This document shows, piece after piece, positions 1 to 7,553 of a stretch of DNA of 10,886 bases (positions are counted from its first letter, which is position 1; each line of letters begins with the position of its first letter). The stretch is taken from positions 1 through 10,886 of the forward strand of contig URXE01000067.1 of NCBI GenBank assembly GCA_900551815.1. The letters are read 5' to 3'. Origin of the DNA: an uncultured Collinsella sp. GTDB lineage: Bacteria; Actinomycetota; Coriobacteriia; Coriobacteriales; Coriobacteriaceae. The position numbers and the translations under genes were made by a program. Below the pieces are notes generated by a model. The model ran no database searches. It was not told the DNA's origin and saw only the letters and a list, made by a program, of their open reading frames with translations.

Positions 1-768
1 GGAGTAACCTTGTGCGAGAGCCCCGAAAACTTCGTTGGCGTTGGTCATCTTCGAGATCTCGGCGTTGAGATAGGACGGCACCTCGCTTTCTAAGCGGGCG
101 CCAGGTTCCGTGACGAGCTCGATGATGTTGTCGCGTACGCTTTGGGATTGATCGATGAGGCGATTGTAAAAGGGGATGCCGCCAAAAACGCTATAGAGCC
201 GCACCTTGTCCTCGGGCGAGAACGCGGGATAGAACTTCGCAGCGTCAAAGTAATCCATGGGCTTAAGCTCAAGTGCGAGATCAATTCGCCCGTAGAGGGG
301 GCTTTCATGCTCGATGAGGGATTTCATAATCTCAACGTAGGAGCCGCACAGGACAATGTTTAAACGTGAGTCTTCCCTGTGGGCGTCGATTGAGGTCTGA
401 AGAATGCTGTCCAAGCCTTTAACCGCATCTCTCAAGTAGGGGTATTCGTCGAGAACGAGGGTAATGTTCTTGTCTTTGGCTTGGGCAAACAGAAATTCGA
501 TGAGCTCGCGGATGCCTGTGAAGGCGAGCGGAGGAAAGCTCAGCGCTTCAGCAACAAGGGCGGACAGACTCTCGAGGTTGTCTGCCTCGGAGGTTTGGCG
601 GCACTCGTAATAGACCGTTGCGACGTCCGACAAATCGGTTAGCGCCTGCTTGATGAGCTCACTTTTTCCGACGCGACGCCTGCCGTAAATGAGAACATTG
701 CGCTGCTCAGTTACTTTGAGCGTTTTCTTAATACGGGCGAGTTCACGCTCCCTGCCAATGAATTCCAC
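1..768 (-). CDS. AAA ATPase, archaeal ATPase_2 type (3' end beyond window)
   Basis: I translated this frame by hand from the complement; it stays open from 768 to the left edge, giving 256 codons. Near the N-terminus is the Walker A loop YGRRRVGKSEL, later the Walker B stretch LVLDEYPYL, and then a sensor-like strand LCGSYVEIM. FGGIPFYNRLI follows further on. This order is typical of the archaeal ATPase_2 family (P-loop STAND-like NTPases), which often carry a DUF234 or nuclease-like C-terminal domain; that part would lie outside the window. The start is GTG at 766-768: an in-frame TAA sits immediately before it, and AAGGA lies 9 nt upstream. No ATG occurs in this frame until well past Walker A. 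Members are common as orphan accessory genes in gut bacteria and their substrate is generally unknown. It stands alone behind an elaborate inverted repeat. The ATPase assignment is confident; the role is not known. Confidence 0.88.
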   Translation of the reverse strand, partial: MEFIGRERELARIKKTLKVTEQRNVLIYGRRRVGKSELIKQALTDLSDVATVYYECRQTSEADNLESLSALVAEALSFPPLAFTGIRELIEFLFAQAKDKNITLVLDEYPYLRDAVKGLDSILQTSIDAHREDSRLNIVLCGSYVEIMKSLIEHESPLYGRIDLALELKPMDYFDAAKFYPAFSPEDKVRLYSVFGGIPFYNRLIDQSQSVRDNIIELVTEPGARLESEVPSYLNAEISKMTNANEVFGALAQGYS

Positions 769-874
769 TTACTCGGTTCCTTCCGACTCGGTTTTGTCCG
801 AGTTAATTGTATCGCATGAATCAGTTTATGCTCTAGTTTACTCGGACAAAACCGAGTCGGTTCTGACCGAGTAA
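769..874. repeat. Long imperfect inverted repeat carrying six ACTCGG/CCGAGT hexamers
   Basis: The arms 769-806 and 837-874 (38 nt each) are reverse complements at 32 of 38 positions, separated by 30 nt. Within them ACTCGG occurs at 771-776, 786-791 and 840-845, and its complement CCGAGT at 798-803, 852-857 and 867-872. Two of these pairs form perfect 18-bp palindromes (hexamer, 6-nt spacer, hexamer) at 786-803 and 840-857. The two outer hexamers each sit 15 nt from a palindrome. The left arm abuts the GTG start of the ATPase and covers its ribosome binding site. The likely role is an operator for a dimeric regulator or for the ATPase itself; an RNA structure in the ATPase leader is an alternative. 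Confidence 0.8.
806..811 (-). promoter_or_regulatory. Weak candidate -10 element for the ATPase gene
   Basis: On the minus strand the hexamer TACAAT lies in the spacer of the inverted repeat, about 38 nt before the GTG start. No convincing -35 element is seen at the usual distance, so this is only a candidate. If it is used, the downstream arm of the repeat would lie in the transcribed leader. Confidence 0.25.
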
Positions 875-914
875 GTTTGAATAGCGAATCGAAATTGTTA
901 TGTCCGCACAGCGA

Positions 915-1004
915 TGACAGACATGGTTTTCATAATGACAGATATAGTTGACATCTTCTGATAGATGCAATATATTTCTGTCATGTTGCAACGGATATCT
1001 GTCC
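915..1004. promoter_or_regulatory. Four-site dyad-symmetric operator in front of the XRE gene
   Basis: Four copies of one 10-bp site surround the promoter. TGACAGACAT lies at 915-924 and TGACAGATAT at 936-945, both in direct orientation. ATTTCTGTCA at 974-983 and ATATCTGTCC at 995-1004 lie in inverted orientation. The two sites on each side are exactly 21 bp apart (two helical turns). The inner pair and the outer pair share one dyad centre at 959.5, between the -35 and -10 elements. The inner left site ends two bases before the -35 and the inner right site overlaps the -10. This geometry is what autorepression by the adjacent XRE protein would need, but that pairing is inferred. Confidence 0.72.
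948..976 (+). promoter_or_regulatory. Sigma70-type promoter of the XRE/membrane-protein operon
   Basis: A consensus -35 TTGACA at 948-953 is followed after exactly 17 nt by TATATT at 971-976. Transcription should begin around 983, leaving a leader of about 40 nt before the ATG at 1025. The promoter also rules out the in-frame ATG at 965, which lies between the two elements and would not be transcribed. Confidence 0.82.
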
Positions 1005-1024
1005 ATTACTACGAAAGGAACTCC

Positions 1025-1255
1025 ATGCCGGGCAAAAGGAACCTACGCATGAAGGCGGCGCGCGCGGCGGTTGGCCTTTCGCAAGCTGACCTGGCCGAGG
1101 CCGTGGGCGTTACGCGCCAGACCATCGGCTTGATCGAGGCGGGCGGCTACAACCCCACGCTCAATTTGTGCGTGGCAATCTGTAAAGCGCTACGCGTTAC
1201 GTTGAACGACTTGTTTTGGGAAGACGAGAGCGACGTCGACCCTGACGCTCTTTAG
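1025..1255 (+). CDS. Small XRE-family HTH transcriptional regulator
   Basis: This is a 76-residue protein made almost entirely of one Cro/C1-type helix-turn-helix domain. The diagnostic stretch GLSQADLAEAVGVTRQTIG forms helices 2 and 3, followed by the usual IEAGGYNPTLNLCVAICKAL. The length and the ending in LNDLFW match the YozG-like single-domain regulators found beside small membrane proteins. The start at ATG 1025 is chosen because AAAGGA lies just upstream and because the promoter -10 falls after the alternative ATG at 965. The TAG stop overlaps the AGGAG of the next gene, so the two are probably translationally coupled. It is likely to repress its own operon through the 915-1004 sites; this is inferred from geometry. 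Confidence 0.9.
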   Translation: MPGKRNLRMKAARAAVGLSQADLAEAVGVTRQTIGLIEAGGYNPTLNLCVAICKALRVTLNDLFWEDESDVDPDAL

Positions 1256-1264
1256 GAGTTCGCT

Positions 1265-1849
1265 ATGAAATTTGAAGATTTAAAACTCGTGCAAAAGTGG
1301 CGTGAATATGCCGGCCCAAAGGATGAGCGCCTGGAGGCCGAGAGCGCGAAGATCTACAAGATTGGTTTCGTGCTGCTTTCGTTTGGCATGTTGATGATCT
1401 TTTTCTACCAGTTTATAGCTCGACAGGTTGCGTGGGTTCACAGCGACACCAGTGAAATGCCGCATGGCTTTGCAACGCCGTTCGAGGCAGCCATGTATTT
1501 GTGGCTCGTTCTCGTGATGTTGATTTGCGCAGGACTGCAAACGCGGAAGGGCTGTGTCGATACCAATCGTTTTGGGCAAACCGAGCATCTTCCTGTTGGA
1601 TATTTCCTGCTTGTCAGCGGTCTTAGCGGCGCCGCGTTCGCTCTTGTTATTGCCGCAATGCGCTGTATCGCTGAGGCGCAGATCGTACCGCTCGAAAGCG
1701 TCTTTTGGTTGGCGAACCTGGCCACGGGCGTGTTCTGCGGCGCGACGATTTTCGCGGCCACGTTTGCTGCCCTGTGCACAACGTTTTTCACGGCGAAAAG
1801 ACGCCGTGCCAAGCTCGAGGCAGAACTCGACTCCTCTGATGACATCTAA
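1265..1849 (+). CDS. Four-helix membrane protein partnered with the XRE regulator
   Basis: The 194-residue product has a charged, probably cytoplasmic N-terminus (about residues 1-31, containing GPKDERLEAES). Four hydrophobic segments follow at about 32-51, 73-91, 111-132 and 146-174, then a basic and acidic cytoplasmic tail (KRRRAKLEAELDSSDD). No catalytic motif is visible. Small XRE regulators followed by a four-helix membrane protein are a recurrent two-gene arrangement in Firmicutes and Actinobacteria; the membrane members fall in DUF families such as DUF6773 or DUF3169, and this protein resembles them in layout only. ATG 1265 lies 6 nt after AGGAG (1254-1258), which overlaps the stop of the preceding gene. 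Function is unknown; stress sensing or membrane homeostasis linked to the repressor would be speculation. Confidence 0.82.
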   Translation: MKFEDLKLVQKWREYAGPKDERLEAESAKIYKIGFVLLSFGMLMIFFYQFIARQVAWVHSDTSEMPHGFATPFEAAMYLWLVLVMLICAGLQTRKGCVDTNRFGQTEHLPVGYFLLVSGLSGAAFALVIAAMRCIAEAQIVPLESVFWLANLATGVFCGATIFAATFAALCTTFFTAKRRRAKLEAELDSSDDI

Positions 1850-1854
1850 TGCGT

Positions 1855-1890
1855 AATGGGCTGGCTCTGGGTATCCAGAACCAGCCCATT
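1855..1890. terminator. Hairpin between convergent genes, probably bidirectional terminator
   Basis: A 16-bp stem with a single mismatch is formed by 1855-1870 and 1875-1890, with the 4-nt loop GTAT. It starts 6 nt after the membrane-protein stop and lies about 50 nt beyond the end of the surface-protein gene on the other strand. The flanking T tracts are short (TTT on the plus side), so termination efficiency is uncertain, but position and stem strength favour a shared terminator. Confidence 0.65.
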
Positions 1891-1938
1891 TGATGTTCGA
1901 TGAGCCGAGTCGGCGTCTCTCACAAAAGTAACTAGGAG

Positions 1939-4900
1939 CTAGCGAGGCCTATCCGAATTGGCCTCATTGGCGGTGTCGGCTTCGAGTGCCGTGCGGCGGG
2001 CGCTGTAGGCGACAAGGCCGGCACCAGCCGCGGCGAGTGCTGCTGCGGCTGCCGTCAGGGGGATGTTGCTGTCACCCGTTCCAGCAAGCGCGCCTGCTTT
2101 TCCAGAACGCTTGCTGTTACCGCGGTCCTTGCCGCTGCCAGAGCTGCTGCCGCCACCGGAGCTGCTTCCGCCGGAGCCGCCGCCCTCGTCGGTACCGCCG
2201 CCACTCGAGCCGCTATCGCTGTCCGCCGTCATCGGGGCGTCGTGAAGTCCTGTCGTATCCGCGCTGTCGCATACGCCGACCTGAACTTCTGAGCGTTCGC
2301 ATGCCGCGTCGGGCACATGAAGCTCGTGCAGTACGGCACCAAGCGCCGAGTTTGTGCCCGGTCGAATTTCCTCGAGCGTCACGGGATCGAGCGCCACCAG
2401 ATTACGCGCCTTCGCATACAGCGTTACGCGTTTGCCCACTTCGTCGCTCCAGCTCTCGGGGATGGCGAAGCTCATGCGGAACTGTGCCGTGCAACCCGGT
2501 GCCAGCACGGCGTTGCCGTTGTCGGCTACCAGCGGGTGCGTCGCAAAACGTGTGCCCAGCGTCTCGAGCGCGTACTTCACGCGTGCCATGTCGTTGGCCG
2601 AAGCGTCCTCGGCAAGCTCTGGATCGTAGATCGAAGCCATGCGTGCGTTCGCTCCGAATCCGATGGATGCGCTGGAGAACGGCTGGCTGGAGCCCTCTCG
2701 GTACAGATCGATCGTGCCGGCGGTCAGCAAGGTGTTGCCGTCGTTTCGCACCGTGACCATGAAGGATTCGCCTGCTGCTCCGGGCACCACCGCGCCCGAG
2801 GTAGCGACCGCGCCCGTCGGAGTGGCACACGCCACCAAGGGCACTTCGATGCCGTGCAGCTCTGCCTCGCTCTTCTCCGCGCTCACAATGTGCGTGGCGA
2901 GCGCGGAGAGCATGCCTCCCGACGTCAAAAATGTCGTTATCTGATCGATGGGATGGTCCAGCTCGCACATCACGAACGGCTCCGTGAACAGATCGCCTGC
3001 CAAGGTGCTGGCGAAGATGCGGAAGTGCTTGCCCATCACTGCTACCGGGTTGCCTTCTTCGTCGTAGGTCTGTCCCACCTTGCCATCGGTGTTCTCTACA
3101 TAGAGCACGCACCTGCCGTTGTTGCTTACGCTAAACGATGCCGGGCCACAGCCTGCGGCACCCACGGGCTCCGACGCAAATGCCGCCGCGCCTCGCGTCC
3201 AAGTAATATGCTGCAGCTGCTCGTTGACGGTGGCCAAAAAGCCCGTGTGCTGCGGCCACGGCACCGCACGGGGTACCGTGGCGTCTGGTGACATAACGCC
3301 CCAGCCCGCAATGGACTGGCCGATCACGGCGTACGATGCGCAGCCGCAACCGTCTGCGGTCTCGTACGCAACGGGCACCACCATTTTGCCGTTGATATCC
3401 TCGGGCTCGCCCAGTTCGATACTCGACGGTGCTTGCGGAAAGCGGAGAACTTGGCGGAACGTCAGGCTGTCGCCCGAAACGTCCGACCACAGGGTAAAGC
3501 ACTCCAGCGCAACCTCAGCCTCGCTGCCGAGTGCCTTTTCTGCGGTGGTTCCGCGGCGGTGGAGGTAGGCACCCGACAAGCGCCCGTCGACGAGCGTCTT
3601 GCCCACCGTGATACGCGGGCACTGCAGGCAATGGTAGCCATCCTCTTGCAGGCGGCCGCGCGAGATGCTGCGCCATGACGTATGCGACACCACGCGGATC
3701 TCGTCATTACTTATGCGCAGGCGCACAACGGACAGTATGCCGGCTGTGCTTGCCGTATCGAAAAGGGTGTTGTCGCCGTCGGGGCGCTCGCCCGAGACCA
3801 GCAACACGTAGGCGTCCTGGTTTTCTCTTCCGTCCGTATATTCCACCACGTCGAAGTCGTAATCGTATATGCCGTCGCGCTCCACGTCGCCCTCGCCAAA
3901 CCCAAGGGGAAAGTCCACGGGCGTGGGAGCGGACCACGTGCCGTTTGCCTTTGTGTGCACCACCAGACGCGAGCGGCCATTGTCGCCGTAGCGCACCGAG
4001 GCGATACGGAACAGGCACTCTACGCCGGCGATAATCGCCAGCTTCATGTGAGCTTCGCTGAGAACGCCGGTAAACAGCACGTTGTCGCTCGAGGGCTTGA
4101 TTCCGCCACGCTCGTCCTCCGATACACCAGCAGAATTGGCGTTGGGGTCCGCAACGGCGTTCGTCGCCTGCCTGACATAGGTGTACGCATACATCGGCGC
4201 GGCGTTTTCGTCGTTCTCTATCAGTGCGTGGACGAAATGCTCGATCTGTCCCGTGTCGTCGCTTTCTGCATCCGCCTCGAGCTCAATGCGCGTGACCGAC
4301 CGGTCCCAATCGCGTACGGTAGGCGCGACATTCCTTGCAGTGGCCTTAACCTCAGCGCGTGCGAGCAGCTCGGCGTTGGTGACGATGGTGGCCGATGCGA
4401 TAAATTGCGGCATGCCGTCCGCCTCGATGTTGCCGGGCATGCCGAAGCGGGCATCCAGCGTGTAAGGCGTATCTCCACCCAATGCGAGCTCAGAGCGATG
4501 GAGCACATACTGGTCGCCATTGTTCACCGACATATTCCACGAATCGAGGAGTGTGGGCCACGACCCCGACCAAGCCTTGGTGGTCCACTTGAACATTACG
4601 AACTGGAGTATCACATCGACATCGACGTCTGCACCCACGCGCAGCCGCGGAAGCTGGTGCCCGTCCGCCTTCTCGTACCCAATGAACAGGGTGAGGGATG
4701 CGGTACCACGCACGGCAGACGAGGCGACGCCTGCAACGCCGGCGCCAAAGGTGACGGCAAGCCCGATCTGGATAGTGAATGAGCCCGACGTGTTGGAATA
4801 GTCGAGCGAAATGTTCTTGAAAAACGCCGCGCCGCTGCCGTGCGTGTGGGCACCCACGGCGAGCGCCAGCTTCGCCAGCACCCAGGGGTTGACGTTTAGG

Positions 4901-6324
4901 AAAAACGGCACCGGTCCTAGGGTAAACTGCTCGGTCCAATTGAGGTCGGTTCTTACCTGGAAGAGGGCCTTAATATTGCCGTATGCGGGGTCGTTGTTGT
5001 TACCCCAGGTTTTGCCCACCCAATCGTAGGCGAGCGAGCCGTACACCTGTGTTGCGATATCCATCGTGAATAGCAGCGTGCAATGGTGGCGAAGGAGCTT
5101 GGTGTTTCTTGGATCGGTGCCCGAACCGGCACTCATGCTCTTGTACTGGTTCCACTTCCCCTCCATTTCGTCGAGGTAGCGGTTTGCCTGCTTGGCGCCC
5201 GACTCGCGCGGCGATTTCTTCCAGTATTCCGGATCAGGGTTGCCCGAATCGTTCATATAGCTGGCTGGTTTGTATCCTCCACCAAACAGCACGTAACCGG
5301 CAAAAGAGAAATCGAACAAAATGGGGAATGAGGGCATCCAGCACGTGAACTTATTGCCGCCGATGCCAGGAAACGCCGCGGGGAAATCAAACGGGGTGAT
5401 CTCTTGGTCCATGGTGGTGGGAATGATGGTGGTCGAGCCCGATTCTGCCTTTGCGGCCGGCGCGGCGACAACGGCCATGGGGGAGGAGAGCGTGTAGGTT
5501 TTGCCCTGGTAGCCGAGCACAAAGCGCAGCTTGCATCCTTCCTCCAGAAGGCCCGATGCCGCATCGAGGAACGTGTCTTCAAGCGTGAACGTTGCCAGAT
5601 TATTCGCACCCGATGCGCTGGCCTTGATCTGGCCAATCTGCGTGACGGTTTCGGGCGAGCTACCCGTGGCGGGCATTACCTTGTTGATGTGCAGCGTTGC
5701 CTGTTCACCCTGTGGCAGATGTGCCTGCACGGTAAAGGCGTGCGTGTCGGGTTGCTCGTTTGCCGTGTCGTCCTTCGGCATTGCCATAAACGTGGCATTG
5801 GCGTACTGGATGTCCCATTCGTCGAACGTGAGCTGTCGAAAGTACGGCTCGCCATCGGAAAGCGGACGCGTGGGCGCGGTTATGGCGGTGCCGCCCTGGA
5901 TACGCGCAAGGGGAATCTCGACATCGCGGTAGCCTGCCGTGCTAATGGAGATGCCGCCGTTAAAGTCGTATGCGTCGAGAAGCGTTGCCTCGTCCATGTA
6001 GCCTTCCGAAAGCGGCGCGACCTCAAAGATGGCCGTGCCTTCGTCATCGGTCGTGGCGGTGAGCTGCTTGCCTGCGGCATAGCGCGATGTGAGCGTGACC
6101 TGGGCACCCGCGATGGGCGTATTTTTGTTGGCGACGTCGACCACGACCACACCAAACATGGTGCGCGAGAGAACGAGCACCCTGAAGGGGTCTTTTTCGT
6201 CGGCATAGGCTTCGGTGGGCGCGAACGGCAATATGAAGGCGTTTGCGCTTCCCGGCACGCGCGGCAACATAATGCTCGCCAGCGAGGACGCTCCGGCAAC
6301 AAGTAGCGAACGGCGATCAAGCAT
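1939..6324 (-). CDS. Giant exported surface protein with LAxTG sorting signal
   Basis: A 1461-residue protein for the cell surface. It begins MLDRRSLLVAGASS, a twin-arginine-like signal, with a likely signal peptidase site near AYA-DEK (residue 41). Residues about 47-145 form a beta-rich domain resembling Cna-B or carboxypeptidase-regulatory folds (TPIAGAQVTLTSR, then TTDDEGTAIFEV). A large central part is not recognisable and looks beta-rich. Residues about 1190-1335 (VTVRNDGNTLLTAGTIDLY) resemble a CARDB-like adhesion or spacer fold. A Gly/Ser-rich linker (1369-1412) leads to LAGTG (1413-1417), a hydrophobic helix and SARR. LAxTG is the pattern of class E sortases in high-GC actinobacteria. 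ATG 6324 is preferred to an upstream TTG at 6420 because GGGAG lies 6 nt before it and the signal peptide then starts at residue 1. Its ligand or enzyme activity is unknown. A LuxR-type gene lies directly upstream. Confidence 0.85.
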   Translation of the reverse strand: MLDRRSLLVAGASSLASIMLPRVPGSANAFILPFAPTEAYADEKDPFRVLVLSRTMFGVVVVDVANKNTPIAGAQVTLTSRYAAGKQLTATTDDEGTAIFEVAPLSEGYMDEATLLDAYDFNGGISISTAGYRDVEIPLARIQGGTAITAPTRPLSDGEPYFRQLTFDEWDIQYANATFMAMPKDDTANEQPDTHAFTVQAHLPQGEQATLHINKVMPATGSSPETVTQIGQIKASASGANNLATFTLEDTFLDAASGLLEEGCKLRFVLGYQGKTYTLSSPMAVVAAPAAKAESGSTTIIPTTMDQEITPFDFPAAFPGIGGNKFTCWMPSFPILFDFSFAGYVLFGGGYKPASYMNDSGNPDPEYWKKSPRESGAKQANRYLDEMEGKWNQYKSMSAGSGTDPRNTKLLRHHCTLLFTMDIATQVYGSLAYDWVGKTWGNNNDPAYGNIKALFQVRTDLNWTEQFTLGPVPFFLNVNPWVLAKLALAVGAHTHGSGAAFFKNISLDYSNTSGSFTIQIGLAVTFGAGVAGVASSAVRGTASLTLFIGYEKADGHQLPRLRVGADVDVDVILQFVMFKWTTKAWSGSWPTLLDSWNMSVNNGDQYVLHRSELALGGDTPYTLDARFGMPGNIEADGMPQFIASATIVTNAELLARAEVKATARNVAPTVRDWDRSVTRIELEADAESDDTGQIEHFVHALIENDENAAPMYAYTYVRQATNAVADPNANSAGVSEDERGGIKPSSDNVLFTGVLSEAHMKLAIIAGVECLFRIASVRYGDNGRSRLVVHTKANGTWSAPTPVDFPLGFGEGDVERDGIYDYDFDVVEYTDGRENQDAYVLLVSGERPDGDNTLFDTASTAGILSVVRLRISNDEIRVVSHTSWRSISRGRLQEDGYHCLQCPRITVGKTLVDGRLSGAYLHRRGTTAEKALGSEAEVALECFTLWSDVSGDSLTFRQVLRFPQAPSSIELGEPEDINGKMVVPVAYETADGCGCASYAVIGQSIAGWGVMSPDATVPRAVPWPQHTGFLATVNEQLQHITWTRGAAAFASEPVGAAGCGPASFSVSNNGRCVLYVENTDGKVGQTYDEEGNPVAVMGKHFRIFASTLAGDLFTEPFVMCELDHPIDQITTFLTSGGMLSALATHIVSAEKSEAELHGIEVPLVACATPTGAVATSGAVVPGAAGESFMVTVRNDGNTLLTAGTIDLYREGSSQPFSSASIGFGANARMASIYDPELAEDASANDMARVKYALETLGTRFATHPLVADNGNAVLAPGCTAQFRMSFAIPESWSDEVGKRVTLYAKARNLVALDPVTLEEIRPGTNSALGAVLHELHVPDAACERSEVQVGVCDSADTTGLHDAPMTADSDSGSSGGGTDEGGGSGGSSSGGGSSSGSGKDRGNSKRSGKAGALAGTGDSNIPLTAAAAALAAAGAGLVAYSARRTALEADTANEANSDRPR
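2074..2088 (-). other. LAGTG sortase recognition motif
   Basis: The five codons for Leu-Ala-Gly-Thr-Gly are followed by a hydrophobic Ala/Leu/Val segment and then Ser-Ala-Arg-Arg, which together form a cell-wall sorting signal. After the arginines a further 17 residues follow, longer than the usual short charged tail. No sortase gene is seen in this window, so a housekeeping enzyme elsewhere would be needed. Confidence 0.75.
2089..2220 (-). repeat. Gly/Ser-rich wall-spanning linker (coding low-complexity)
   Basis: About 44 codons encode almost only Gly and Ser, then a Lys/Arg-rich stretch, just before the LAGTG motif. Such flexible stretches usually span the peptidoglycan in anchored proteins. 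Repetitive GGC/AGC codons make it a likely site of length variation between strains. Confidence 0.7.
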
Positions 6325-6430
6325 CTTTGGCTCCCATCCCGCAGGTATCGGTGGAAATAATCCTATTTTGCGAGAAGGTGCCTCGTGGCGGTAGTGCCGT
6401 TCGATGGCCAAAATGTCCAATTTGAGTGCG

Positions 6431-6460
6431 CGAAAGCGTCAGGCCCCCGGAGGGCTTTCG
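6431..6460 (-). terminator. Possible hairpin after the LuxR gene
   Basis: On the minus strand CGAAAG and CTTTCG bracket a GC-rich core CCCTCCGGGGG, about 20 nt after the LuxR stop codon. There is no run of T after it. It may attenuate read-through into the surface-protein gene or be chance structure in GC-rich DNA. The rest of the 157-nt gap between the two genes shows no convincing promoter. Confidence 0.35.
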
Positions 6461-6481
6461 ATACGCCGGGCAGTCTGGCCG

Positions 6482-7486
6482 CTAGCGCAACATGTGGGCA
6501 ATCAGCTCGGCGCGAGTTCCGATACCAAGCTTGGCATACACTCCTGATAGGCGGTTTTTAACGGTGCCCGGCGATACTCCCATGTGGCGTGCGATTTCGG
6601 CGTTGGTCCATCCGCGGCAGGCGAGCATGGCCATGGTGAACTCCGTGGTCGTTAAATCGTCGGCCACGTCCTCGCCCGAATCGGGGTTGTGGATGCGCCG
6701 CCAGCCGTAGCTGAATCGATACGTAATCTCGATGATGCGAGCGAAATCGTCGGGGTATTGCGATTTTAGGCATGCCTCGATGAGTCCCTGCAAAAGGCCG
6801 TGGTGCTCGCCGATGAGTTCGATAAGGCCGTCGGGGCGCGCGATGTTCCAAGCAGCTCCGAAGTGCGTTTTTGCGGCGTCGATGTCCTTGAGGCTCATGC
6901 ATGCCATGGAAGCCGCCAGGTGCAGGAACAGTTCCGAGATGGGATAGCTTCCCTGTTTCATGATCAGGGCATTTTCCACCATGCCCAGGCTGCGGCCGTA
7001 TTCGCCGCGCAGATACAAGGCGTGCGCCATCACGTAGCTGGCGAACAGGCGCAGGCCTTCGGGCAGATGCGCCGCAAGCGGATAAAACTCTTCGGCGGAA
7101 TACGGGGAAGGCAAGTGCAGCAGGACGCTCGCGGCAGAGGCGAACAGGATATGCATGGCGTGGACGGCAGGCGATTCATCGTCAGGTGGCGTATCGCCGA
7201 TGCCCGCAAGGCACCGGCGGGCATCGGCGATACGGTTGAGCGACAGACTGGCATATCCGCAGATAAAGCATGCGGAATAGCGCAGTGCGGGGTCGGTGGC
7301 GTCAAGATAGGGGCGTGCCGTCTTGGCAGCGAGGGCGGCCTGTCCGCGAAAGTACAGCGCTTCTGCCGTGGCAATGGCGCGCGAATCGGGGTCGGAAATG
7401 CCTGCAACCGCAGCGTCAATCTGCCCCGGCACAAAGGCGGTGCACATCAACGGCATGGGAATGCGGGGGTAGCCATCGCAGTCCAT
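6482..7486 (-). CDS. LuxR-family regulator with helical-repeat N-terminus
   Basis: The 334-residue protein has a C-terminal LuxR/GerE helix-turn-helix domain at about residues 278-334 (LTTTEFTMAMLACRGWTNAEIARHMGVSPGTVKNRLSGVYAKLG). This contains the expected NAEIA and TVKNRLS recognition elements. The preceding 270 residues are Ala/Leu-rich helices reminiscent of the TPR-like region of MalT-type regulators (for example AMHILFASAASVLLHL). No response-regulator receiver domain or ATPase motif is present. ATG 7486 is chosen because GGGAG lies 7 nt upstream; an upstream TTG at 7513 lacks a good site. The gene lies 67 nt after the kinase gene and 157 nt before the surface-protein gene, all in one direction. 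Coriobacteria often place such regulators beside secreted or surface proteins, so control of the surface protein is plausible but unproven. Confidence 0.87.
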   Translation of the reverse strand: MDCDGYPRIPMPLMCTAFVPGQIDAAVAGISDPDSRAIATAEALYFRGQAALAAKTARPYLDATDPALRYSACFICGYASLSLNRIADARRCLAGIGDTPPDDESPAVHAMHILFASAASVLLHLPSPYSAEEFYPLAAHLPEGLRLFASYVMAHALYLRGEYGRSLGMVENALIMKQGSYPISELFLHLAASMACMSLKDIDAAKTHFGAAWNIARPDGLIELIGEHHGLLQGLIEACLKSQYPDDFARIIEITYRFSYGWRRIHNPDSGEDVADDLTTTEFTMAMLACRGWTNAEIARHMGVSPGTVKNRLSGVYAKLGIGTRAELIAHMLR

Positions 7487-7553
7487 CTTCCATCTCCCAT
7501 CAGGTGGCAACAATGCAGCAAATGTACTCCTGTTGCTCGGGGCCCCTTTCGTT

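Noticed and set aside
769..874. CRISPR-like or transposon-end interpretation of the hexamer repeats
   Set aside because: The units are inverted rather than direct, no spacers of constant length occur, and no transposase is nearby.
965..1024. 20-residue N-terminal extension of the XRE protein from ATG 965
   Set aside because: The promoter -10 element (971-976) lies after this ATG, so it would not be transcribed; ATG 1025 has a proper ribosome binding site.
2317..3291. Plus-strand frame of 324 codons opposite the surface-protein C-terminal region
   Set aside because: Antisense shadow of the surface gene; no motif or signal was seen.
3682..4782. Long plus-strand reading frame (366 codons) opposite the surface-protein gene
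   Set aside because: It is antisense to a clearly coding frame in GC-rich DNA, has a His/Arg/Cys-rich composition, and shows no domain or convincing start site.
5404..6306. Plus-strand frame of 300 codons opposite the surface-protein N-terminus
   Set aside because: Same reasoning: antisense shadow with Arg/Gly-rich, non-protein-like composition.
7487..7553. Terminator between kinase and LuxR genes
   Set aside because: Only a short GGGGCCCC palindrome is present, with no loop or T run, so read-through is possible.
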